Of a DNA stretch of 64,000 nt, positions 53,967 through 61,776 are shown one piece after another (the first letter of the stretch is position 1; each line of letters opens with the position of its first letter). The DNA comes from Bacillota bacterium (GTDB lineage Bacteria > Bacillota > Clostridia > Peptostreptococcales > Anaerovoracaceae), in assembly GCA_029101005.1 (NCBI GenBank), contig JAQXQE010000006.1, positions 62,001 to 126,000 on the forward strand. The letters are read 5' to 3'. The translations under genes were made by a program, and so were the position numbers. The notes under the pieces were generated by a model. The model was not told the origin of the DNA. It did not search any database and was given only the letters and a program-made list of their open reading frames with translations.

Positions 53967-54094
53967 AATAGCTCCGAAGTGGAACACTTGCGATAGCCGG
54001 TTCACGGTGACTGGCAAGCGCCAGCGCAGACAAAGCCCTTGAACCGCTGCGTCATCGCAATAGGCGCGAGCCGAGTTCCACGCAGCGAGCTATT
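53967..54094. repeat. Structured intergenic repeat, copy 1 (full-length)
   Basis: 128 bases between AATAGCTC and GAGCTATT, nested by inner arms GTGGAAC/GTTCCAC, TTGCGAT/ATCGCAA, GGTTCA/TGAACC and CTGGC/GCCAG, giving one long irregular hairpin. The TAG stop codon of the DMT transporter gene lies inside the right arm. A 47-base part (54029-54075) recurs at 58721-58767 with two differences. Confidence 0.7.
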
Positions 54095-54953
54095 GTTTAA
54101 GTTCGGAGACGAGAGTTGCCCCCAGAATCATAGCCGCACCAACTACAATCATCGCGGTAAGCGGCTCGTGAAGCAGGAACGCTGAGAGCAATACTGCCTC
54201 AACTGGATCAATATAACTTATGATAGCTACAGTCTGTGCTTCTAGCTCCTTTACTGCGCCGAAGTAGATTACATACGCAATACCAGTGTGTACTACTCCC
54301 ACAATGAGGAGGCAGATCAGTCCTCTTAGCGAAAGCTGAATAGTGCCTATGTCCTCAGTCATCAGTACATATGGCAGCACCATCACTGCTGCAAACGCCA
54401 GCTGAGCCATAGTCAGGTCGAAAGTGGATATATCTTTGAGGCTCTTATTGATGATTACGATTACTGCGTAAGTGATTGCTCCTGCAACAGCAAAAACAAT
54501 TCCCTTGAGTGTGTTCGCATCAACCCCGGTTCCAGTTACTCCTGATACGAGAATCATTCCACCGAAGGCAATACAGATGCAGACCACACTTCTAGCAGTA
54601 AGCTTCTCCTTGAACACCAGCGCCGCACCGATGAGGAAGAAGATTGGCTGAGTGTAGTAACATACAGTAGATATCGCAATACTTGTATATCGAAAGGCCT
54701 CAAACTGGCAAACCCAGTTGGTCGCCATCAGTGCACCAAGCAGAATGATTTGCTTGAGGTTTCTTTTGATAGCTGGCATATCGACTCTCTGCTTAGTAAG
54801 TACGAAATACGCCAAGATAGTCAGTACCGCCAGCACCGCTCTACAGAAGCACATCGCACCCGAAGGAAGCTCTATGAATCTTCTGAAAGTACCAATGGTA
54901 CCAAAGATCATACATATAATTATCAGTTTGAATTTCGCATTATTCAGTCCCAT
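54090..54953 (-). CDS. DMT/EamA family transporter
   Basis: 287 residues with about ten membrane segments in two EamA repeats (LIIICMIFGTIGTFRRFIELPSGAMCFCRAVLAVLTILAYF ... AFRYTSIAISTVCYYTQPIFFLIGAALVF and VFAVAGAITYAVIVIINKSL ... VVHTGIAYVIYFGAVKELEAQTVAIISYIDPVEAVLLSAFLLHEPL). Such proteins export metabolites or amino acids. It starts 12 bases after the radical SAM fusion gene, so it is cotranscribed and may export that enzyme's product. Its stop codon lies in the repeat arm. Confidence 0.86.
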   Translation of the reverse strand: MGLNNAKFKLIIICMIFGTIGTFRRFIELPSGAMCFCRAVLAVLTILAYFVLTKQRVDMPAIKRNLKQIILLGALMATNWVCQFEAFRYTSIAISTVCYYTQPIFFLIGAALVFKEKLTARSVVCICIAFGGMILVSGVTGTGVDANTLKGIVFAVAGAITYAVIVIINKSLKDISTFDLTMAQLAFAAVMVLPYVLMTEDIGTIQLSLRGLICLLIVGVVHTGIAYVIYFGAVKELEAQTVAIISYIDPVEAVLLSAFLLHEPLTAMIVVGAAMILGATLVSELKQ

Positions 54954-54965
54954 GAATCTTATCCC

Positions 54966-57005
54966 CTAATGCTTCTGTACGAGTGTTCCTCCGCAACTTG
55001 AACCCGCACCAGCTGTACATCCATAGCAGTGACAGTCGAACTTAATATCTCTTTCGAGGGACTCCACTCTTCCCTCAGCAAAATCAAATATAGTCAGTTC
55101 GCCACAAGGGCCATCACACACCATATCCATAACCTGGTTGAAGTCGCAGTCGTAGATTCTACCATCATATCCAACGCTAATCTGGTTTCTGCACATCATA
55201 TTCTCACATGCCTCAGGGTTAAATGCGTTGATAAGCATATTCATATAAGCCTCATATGTTCCGCATGCAAGGAGATGACGACCGTATCTTCCAATTGGAT
55301 TATTTGTTACTGCAAAGAGCTTGTTGAAGCATACATTGTATCTTGCAAGTTCCCTCTTATACAGTTTCTCAAGTTCATCCTGATCTGGTGGCAGAGTCTC
55401 TCTCTGTGGATTGAACACAAGGTCGAGTTCCTTATCATCATCCATTCCATATCCAGCATCGTTCAGTTTTCTAAGAACTTCAATACTGCCAGCAAAAGTT
55501 CCATCTCCACGCTGTCCATCAGCTGGAGCTTCACTGAAGTTTGGAAGACTCGCGATGACATTAACCCCAAGACGTGCATATTCATCAATAAGATGAGTAT
55601 ATCCCTCCTCGAGGAGAATTGTAAGATTTGTACGCACGATTACCTTGAGGCCTCTCTTTGAAGCTTCGTTAATGAACCACTCAAAGTCAGGGGCCATCTC
55701 CGGTGCTCCTCCTGTAACATCTACAGTTGTGAAGCCATATCTATCTGCAGCATCAAGTACTGCCTGAAGAGTATCTCTTTCAATTACCTCAGTTCTGTTT
55801 GGACCAGCCTGCACATGGCAGTGAGCACATGCGAGATTACATCTCTTACCCACATTAACCTGAATTGTCGTAAGCTTATCTCTAGTCTTGAGCTGCTCCG
55901 ACTTTGGCACCATATCCTCAAAATACATAACTCTTGCCATTGCATCGAGAAGATCCTGATGAGATGCCTGACGCTTCGGCTTATATGCCTCTTTATGCCA
56001 AGCTGGCATAATCTCGAAACCACCAAGGATTGCATCATCAATGTACGAATCTGGTCCATTGATTATTCTATTTCTATAAGACACCTCTGCCGGACTATTG
56101 CGAGGCCATAACTTGTCAAACCACTCCAGATACGCATTATGGTCATACCTCACTGGAACGGCCTCAATATACACGCCTTTGTACTCTGCTCTGTATATTG
56201 CATCATCGCAAGGCAGTATCGATATTCTTGTTAACACACCGAAATTCTGACCCTTGAACGTCGGAAGACCTGCTGAGCCGTTATTAATCACAAATCCCGC
56301 AGCAAGCCTCATAGCAACTGCAGAACAAGTATGTGTTGTTGCCATAATGTCAATTGAATTAGCATCCATAAAGTCTGAGAGCTCCGCCTGACGCATTACA
56401 TCCTCAAGCTGCTCTATCGCACAATCCCATCCACCAAGCAGTTTCTCGTCACCGTGAGTGATTCCTATCTTCAGTCCACCTACAGATGCAATCATATGGG
56501 ATGGTCTATTAACAAGCTTCGCAACAAGCTCAGGAGATGTCTGTATCTCCTTCTTCATAATATTGTGAATCCTGTTTGATCTCGACACGCTTGCATCATC
56601 AGTACAGTCTGGGTATGCGCAACCACATCCAACACCTACATCCTGAAGTCTTCTCACCTCAGCTTCAACGTTGCCGAGAAGCGGAATAAAGTTCTCTATA
56701 TAATTCTCAATTCGCGCCCAGTTCTCGATATCTCTATCGAACCAGTGAATATCTCCGTTAAGAACTACACCTGCACGCCCTTTCTCTCCAAGTCTCTTAC
56801 ATTCATTATCGTACATTCTTGTAAGCTCCTCGGCTGCAAATGGATTGCCGTACAGTCCGCCCGCAATTAGCAGAGTATCAAAAATGTGATCATCAGAAAC
56901 TTCTGATGACCACACCTTCTGATCCAATAGATAATCAATCGGGCAGGCACGACCTGCATCCTTGAAGTTATGGCGAATGTAACTTGGTGTTCTACAACTT
57001 GCCAT
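54966..57005 (-). CDS. Metallophosphoesterase-radical SAM (ArsS-like) fusion protein
   Basis: 679 residues. Residues 1 to about 330 look like a calcineurin-type phosphoesterase: LLIAGGLYGNPFA (first motif without its usual Asp-x-His), VVLNGDIHWFD, PLLGNVEAEV, ITHGDE and ATTHTCSA, NNGSAGLPTFKG. From about residue 375 a radical SAM domain begins with VGKRCNLACAHCHVQAGPNRTE, followed by DVTGGAPEMAPDF, TRANSITION-type RTNLTILLEEGY, and a C-terminal Cys-rich DUF3641 region CDFNQV ... CHCYGCTAGAGSSCGG, as in ArsS. No arsM is near. It sits between an SSS symporter (25 bases) and a DMT exporter (12 bases). Confidence 0.8.
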   Translation of the reverse strand: MASCRTPSYIRHNFKDAGRACPIDYLLDQKVWSSEVSDDHIFDTLLIAGGLYGNPFAAEELTRMYDNECKRLGEKGRAGVVLNGDIHWFDRDIENWARIENYIENFIPLLGNVEAEVRRLQDVGVGCGCAYPDCTDDASVSRSNRIHNIMKKEIQTSPELVAKLVNRPSHMIASVGGLKIGITHGDEKLLGGWDCAIEQLEDVMRQAELSDFMDANSIDIMATTHTCSAVAMRLAAGFVINNGSAGLPTFKGQNFGVLTRISILPCDDAIYRAEYKGVYIEAVPVRYDHNAYLEWFDKLWPRNSPAEVSYRNRIINGPDSYIDDAILGGFEIMPAWHKEAYKPKRQASHQDLLDAMARVMYFEDMVPKSEQLKTRDKLTTIQVNVGKRCNLACAHCHVQAGPNRTEVIERDTLQAVLDAADRYGFTTVDVTGGAPEMAPDFEWFINEASKRGLKVIVRTNLTILLEEGYTHLIDEYARLGVNVIASLPNFSEAPADGQRGDGTFAGSIEVLRKLNDAGYGMDDDKELDLVFNPQRETLPPDQDELEKLYKRELARYNVCFNKLFAVTNNPIGRYGRHLLACGTYEAYMNMLINAFNPEACENMMCRNQISVGYDGRIYDCDFNQVMDMVCDGPCGELTIFDFAEGRVESLERDIKFDCHCYGCTAGAGSSCGGTLVQKH

Positions 57006-57030
57006 CTATCTATTATCCTTTCTTATCTTG

Positions 57031-58530
57031 TTATGCTTCAATTCCCTCGGGATCAATCTCTTCCCACTCAGGTCGTGAATGCTCAGCATCAAGAGCAGCA
57101 ATCTCTTCGTCTGTTCTGCCCTTCCATGCTGGACGACCCTCTGTCTTGTCCATCATGTTGGCAATTATACCACAAATGATGTATGAACCCCAACAGAGAA
57201 CTGCACCCCAGAGGTTAACTCCGAGGAAGTTTGCATAAGCTCCTGTTCCAATGTTCATGAATGAAAGAGCATCAGCATTAACAGTATCAACGATACCGAG
57301 AATCATTCCAATCCAGAATGAAAGGTGGAATCCAAGCTTTGTTGGCTTTATAGGACCAGCTCCGTGAATCAGGAAGATTGGTCCAAGACCCATAATCATT
57401 GTTCCACTGATTGTTGTAGCAGCGAGGATATCTGTTCCAACAATCATTGGAAGGTTTCCGATGAATGCAAATGCAACCATGAATCCGATACCAATCCATC
57501 TAGCCTTCTCGTGTGGATCCTTACCGAGAATTGCTGGAAGGTCTCTTGCAGTCAGCTTAGCAAGTGAGCTGAATGTTGAGTCAAGAGTTGAACCACCACA
57601 CATGATCATCATGATGGCCATAAGGAAGAATGCTGCAATTCCCATACCCTGAGCAACAGTCTGAGCAGCATCTGTTACCTCCTCGAGGCCTGACAGCATT
57701 GCGTCAACTCCGATGAGTGAGAACAGTGTGATAGCAACAAAACCGAGAAGACCAGCTACAGTGAAGCACTTGAGCATCTTCTTCTCTTCACAGATGAATC
57801 CTCTGTCTGTAAGTACAGCATCGTGGAATCCGTATGAGAGGCACTGAAGACCTGCTCCAAGCACGAAATCAAGACCAGCATCCATTGTCCATGAACCACT
57901 TGTAATGTAAGCTGATGCTGGATGCGCTGGAAGAATCCAGAAGATTGTGAATACGAGAAGAACTGCGAACAGTGCTGCCTGAAGTACGTCTGTGATAAGT
58001 GATGATCTAAGTCCACCCCAGCAGCTGTACGCAAGAGTGATGAAAGTGAACAGAAGCGCAGCAACGATGAATGGCTTGCTTCCTGACTCACCATAGTATC
58101 CACCAATTACAGAAGTATTTGACCATACCTCGTTGAACAGTCTGATAAGGATAGCTGCACTGAAGCAGAACGCTGCAGCAACACCATAGTTGCTTGTCAG
58201 GAACTGAGTCATAGATGTAGCACCAAATCTTCTTCTAAGTCTGTAGATAGCATATCCTGTGAGTGGAATGCAGAGCCAATATACAGCATATCCGATACCA
58301 CCTACGATACCGAACTTATAGCCCATATTTGCGCAGTTATAAACTGACTTAGCAAAAATCCAAGCAATAAATACTGAAGAAGTAATCATAAGCGAACTTG
58401 CCGCCTTACCCTTCTTATCTGTACCCTTGAAGAAGCCTCCAATAGTAACAGCCTTTGGTGAGATTACAAACATAATCACACCATATACAACCAGAAAACC
58501 CCAGAACAGAAGTCCTGTACCCATCTGCAT
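57031..58530 (-). CDS. Sodium:solute symporter (SSS) family protein
   Basis: About 499 residues with 13 membrane segments. LMITSSVFIAWIFAKSVYNCANMGYKFGIVGGIGYAVYWLCIPLTGYAIYRLRRRFGATSMTQFLTSNYG and LAYSCWGGLRSSLITDVLQAALF are SSS/SLC5 landmarks. I start at MQMGTGLLFWGF, with GGGAG nine bases upstream; the track start lies before it. Substrate unknown; it leads the operon with the phosphoesterase-radical SAM fusion, so it may import that enzyme's substrate. Confidence 0.88.
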   Translation of the reverse strand: MQMGTGLLFWGFLVVYGVIMFVISPKAVTIGGFFKGTDKKGKAASSLMITSSVFIAWIFAKSVYNCANMGYKFGIVGGIGYAVYWLCIPLTGYAIYRLRRRFGATSMTQFLTSNYGVAAAFCFSAAILIRLFNEVWSNTSVIGGYYGESGSKPFIVAALLFTFITLAYSCWGGLRSSLITDVLQAALFAVLLVFTIFWILPAHPASAYITSGSWTMDAGLDFVLGAGLQCLSYGFHDAVLTDRGFICEEKKMLKCFTVAGLLGFVAITLFSLIGVDAMLSGLEEVTDAAQTVAQGMGIAAFFLMAIMMIMCGGSTLDSTFSSLAKLTARDLPAILGKDPHEKARWIGIGFMVAFAFIGNLPMIVGTDILAATTISGTMIMGLGPIFLIHGAGPIKPTKLGFHLSFWIGMILGIVDTVNADALSFMNIGTGAYANFLGVNLWGAVLCWGSYIICGIIANMMDKTEGRPAWKGRTDEEIAALDAEHSRPEWEEIDPEGIEA

Positions 58531-58676
58531 AGTTAAATATCTCCCTTCATACAATAAACTGTGAATTATTAGATATAGTCTAGCCAAACATCGCAGATTC
58601 TACCATAACTCAAATCCCTCATCAAATAGAAGATATCTATAGCATTAGACTAAGTCTAAATACTAACGAACACTAG

Positions 58677-58704
58677 AAAAGGCTCCGCTACGCGAAGCCT
58701 TTTT
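58677..58704 (-). terminator. Intrinsic terminator of the CofE-like gene
   Basis: On the minus strand AAAAGGCT/AGCCTTTT with a loop is followed by TTCTAG, 75 bases past the stop codon and beyond the repeat copy. Confidence 0.75.
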
Positions 58705-58720
58705 CAAACATATTAGAGCT

Positions 58721-58782
58721 GACAGAGCCCTTGAATCGCTGCGTCATCGCAATAGGCGCGAGCCGAGCTCCAAGAGGAGCTA
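58721..58782. repeat. Structured intergenic repeat, copy 2 (partial)
   Basis: 58721-58767 matches 45 of 47 bases of the first copy, in the same orientation. Only the right half of the element remains; the outer stem is replaced by AGCTCC/GGAGCT. As in copy 1, the gene's TAG stop codon lies at the outer end of the element. Confidence 0.7.
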
Positions 58783-59976
58783 GTTGCTTGTGTAATTGTC
58801 GAAGTAGCCCTGTACAAGTACTACTGGTGTTCCCTTATCTCCCGATCCTGATGTCAGGTCGCAGAGTGAACCGATGAGGTCTGTCAGACGACGTGGTGTT
58901 GTTCCCTCTGACTCCATCTGTCCGAAGAGGTCAGCGTCCTTATCCTTGATTCTCTGAGCGATAGCAGCCTTGAGCTCATCTCCGCTGAGATCAGCGAAAT
59001 CGTTATCAGCAAGGTACTTGAGCTTGAGCTCATTTGGTGTTCCCTCGAGTCCTGGTGTGTAAGCTGGTGAAACAACAGGGTCTGCGAGCTCCCAGATCTT
59101 TCCTACTGGATCCTTGAAAGCTCCGTCTCCGTATACCATAACCTCAACCTTCTTGCCAGTTCTCTCGTATACCTTAGCCTGGATATCCATTACGAGGTCT
59201 GTGCACTCACGTGGGAAGAGCTTGATTGAATCTTCAGTAGCCTTGTTTGAACCGAGGAGACCGTACTTCTCGTTGTAGCCGCTACCGTTAACAGGAGCAG
59301 TGAGGATTTCATCCATTCCTACTACTGTAGCGCCCTTAGCCTTGAGAATTCTCTTTGTTCTTGCTCTTGTGTGGATATCACATGTGAGAACCTTATCTGT
59401 GTATTCGAGAATGTCCTCAGCGTGGTTAGCGAAGATGATCTCGCACTCAGCGCCAGCCTCCTCGATGAGCTTACCGTAGTAGTCTACGTAGTCAACACCT
59501 GTGAACTGGTGCTTGTTCTCTCCGAAGAGCTCTCTGTACTTAGCGAGAGTAAGAACATCGCTGTATGGGTTGATTCCTGCATTGTCAACCTGATCCATTG
59601 TCAGAAGAGCATTACCAACCTCATCGCTTGGATAGCTCAGCATGAGAACAACCTTCTTAGCTCCCATTGCGATACCTCTGAGGCAGATAGCAAATCTGTT
59701 TCTTGAGAGAATTGGCCATACAACACCAATTGTCTCGCCACCGAGCTTAGCCTTAACATCCTCAGCTACAGCCTGAATGCTAGCGTAGTTACCCTGTGAT
59801 CTGGCAACGATTGACTCTGTAATTGAAATAACATCTCTGTCGTTCAGAGCAAAACCCTCAACTTCAGCAGCCTCGATTACGCTGTCAGCAACGATAGCTG
59901 CGAGGTCATCGCCCTCTCTGATGATTGGGCATCTGATACCTCTTGAAATGGTTCCAACTCTTCTTTCTTCGCTCAT
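58780..59976 (-). CDS. CofE-like (coenzyme F420-0:L-glutamate ligase family) protein
   Basis: About 398 residues. The first 250 match the CofE fold: VGTISRGIRCPIIREGDDLAAIVADSVIEAA, DRDVISITESIVARSQGNY, and PVNGSGYNEKYGLLGSNKATEDSIKLFPRECTDL. CofE adds glutamate to F420-0 in methanogens and actinobacteria; no other F420 gene is in this window, and Clostridial members may ligate something else. I start at MSEERRVGTI, with GGGAGG upstream. It stands alone, separated by a terminator from the downstream operon. Confidence 0.82.
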   Translation of the reverse strand: MSEERRVGTISRGIRCPIIREGDDLAAIVADSVIEAAEVEGFALNDRDVISITESIVARSQGNYASIQAVAEDVKAKLGGETIGVVWPILSRNRFAICLRGIAMGAKKVVLMLSYPSDEVGNALLTMDQVDNAGINPYSDVLTLAKYRELFGENKHQFTGVDYVDYYGKLIEEAGAECEIIFANHAEDILEYTDKVLTCDIHTRARTKRILKAKGATVVGMDEILTAPVNGSGYNEKYGLLGSNKATEDSIKLFPRECTDLVMDIQAKVYERTGKKVEVMVYGDGAFKDPVGKIWELADPVVSPAYTPGLEGTPNELKLKYLADNDFADLSGDELKAAIAQRIKDKDADLFGQMESEGTTPRRLTDLIGSLCDLTSGSGDKGTPVVLVQGYFDNYTSN

Positions 59977-60087
59977 AATTATCCTCCCTATGTGCTTAAA
60001 CGCTGCCATAATTTGACAGCCGGAAATACATATTTCTAAAGCCGATTAATTATATATCATAGCTATGGTCAATACAAACAAAACTTG

Positions 60088-61776
60088 CTATTCGAGTGCA
60101 TTTTTTGTAGCCGTCATTACCTTTTCTGCCTTGATTCTGGCCTTATCGGCTGTAGAATCCGAACTTTTGACGTATATCTTTACAATTGGTTCGGTTCCAG
60201 AAGGTCTGATTAGAACTTCACAGTCCTCTGTCAGATAGAAATTGAGCATATCTGTCGCAGGGAAGCCATCTACACCCTTGCTAAAATCTCTTACTTTCTC
60301 TACAGGGTATCCCAGTTCAGTCGGAAGATTGTTTCTCAAGGCGAGCATAGATGCCGATATACGTGAAGCCGCCTCGTATCCATCATAACGCACAGAGCTA
60401 TTGAATTCCTCGCAATATCCGTACTTATCATAGAGTGCAAGCAGACCCTCATATACAGACTCACCCTTTGATCTGAAGTAGCATGCCATCTCAGCGAGCA
60501 GCATTGCCGCAAGCACCGCATCCTTGTCTCTTGTGTATGTTCCCGCAAGATATCCAATGCTCTCCTCAAAGCCGAAGATGAAGCTGTGTTCACCTGATGC
60601 TTCGTATTCTTTAATCTTCTCACCAATGAACTTGAAGCCCGTGAGTGTCTCCACGCAACATACTCCGTATGCGTCGCAAATTCTCTCGCAGAGTGAAGTT
60701 GACACTACACTTTTGATAACTGCTGCATTAGCTGGAAGAGTTCCGAGCTCTGTCCTTCTTGTTAGAATGTAATCGAGAAGAAGCATTCCTATCTGATTAC
60801 CAGTCAGTGCCTTGTAACCCTCTGGAGTCTTCATAACAGCACCACAGCGGTCACTGTCAGGATCAGTTCCTATGATGAGATCTGCATTGTTTGCCTCTGC
60901 ATACTCGATTGGCAAATCATAGTTGGCAAGATACTCTGGATTCGGATTCTCCACACTTGGGAAATCTCCATCAGGAATGAGTTGCTCAACAACTGGAATT
61001 ACATTTCTGATGCCTACACGCTCGAGCACCTTCTGAACTGGCTTGGCACCAGCACCGTGGAAGGCAGCATATACTATGCGCACATCGTCTGCATACTCAC
61101 TTACGTAATCACCTGCAAGAGACTGCTCGAGAACTGCATTGAGATAACGCTCATCAACTTCCGCGCCGATAATCTCGATATGTCCAGCTCCGACAGCATC
61201 TTCGAACGACATTGTTCTTACATCCTCGAAAATTCTGATCTCATCGAGAAGTTCTGCGAGTTCATTCGCCTTCTCAAGTCCAATCTGAGATGCGTCATCC
61301 CAGTAGACTTTATATCCATTGTACTCCTTTGGATTATGGCTAGCGGTGATGTTTACACCGGCAACTGCGTGAAGGTCACGCACAGCAAAAGAAAGCTCGG
61401 GTGTAGGGCGAAGTGCGTCGAAGAAGAAGACTTTTACCCCATTTGCTGCGAGAACAGCCGCGGTCTCCTCAGCGAAGAGCTCGCTGTTATGTCGTGAATC
61501 ATGCGAGACAACAACACCATCGCTCGCTCTGCCCTCGGAAATTACGCTCTGCGCAAGAGCCTGAGAAGCGCAGCGAACTGTGTAGATGTTCATACCGTTG
61601 TAGCCGGCTCTCATCAGACCACGGATGCCGGAAGTGCCGAAGCTTGGCACTGTTCCGAAGCGATCCTTGAGTTCTTCTTCATTATTTGAGATCGCAGCAA
61701 GCTCAGCCCTGCTCGCCTCATCGAGCACAGGAGAATTTATCCATTTATTGAATTGTTCTCTGTAGTCGCCCTTCAA
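60088..61776 (-). CDS. pgcA: Phosphoglucomutase/phosphomannomutase
   Basis: 562 residues of the alpha-D-phosphohexomutase superfamily, long Firmicute type. FGTSGIRGLMRAGYNGMN, the phosphoserine loop ITASHNPKEYNGYKVYW, metal loop GTDPDSDRCG and phosphate-binding RPSGTEPIVKIY are intact. It interconverts glucose-1- and glucose-6-phosphate for wall and storage sugars. The start is TTG, directly after the TAA of the ABC exporter, with GGAGG inside that gene's end. Confidence 0.92.
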   Translation of the reverse strand: MKGDYREQFNKWINSPVLDEASRAELAAISNNEEELKDRFGTVPSFGTSGIRGLMRAGYNGMNIYTVRCASQALAQSVISEGRASDGVVVSHDSRHNSELFAEETAAVLAANGVKVFFFDALRPTPELSFAVRDLHAVAGVNITASHNPKEYNGYKVYWDDASQIGLEKANELAELLDEIRIFEDVRTMSFEDAVGAGHIEIIGAEVDERYLNAVLEQSLAGDYVSEYADDVRIVYAAFHGAGAKPVQKVLERVGIRNVIPVVEQLIPDGDFPSVENPNPEYLANYDLPIEYAEANNADLIIGTDPDSDRCGAVMKTPEGYKALTGNQIGMLLLDYILTRRTELGTLPANAAVIKSVVSTSLCERICDAYGVCCVETLTGFKFIGEKIKEYEASGEHSFIFGFEESIGYLAGTYTRDKDAVLAAMLLAEMACYFRSKGESVYEGLLALYDKYGYCEEFNSSVRYDGYEAASRISASMLALRNNLPTELGYPVEKVRDFSKGVDGFPATDMLNFYLTEDCEVLIRPSGTEPIVKIYVKSSDSTADKARIKAEKVMTATKNALE

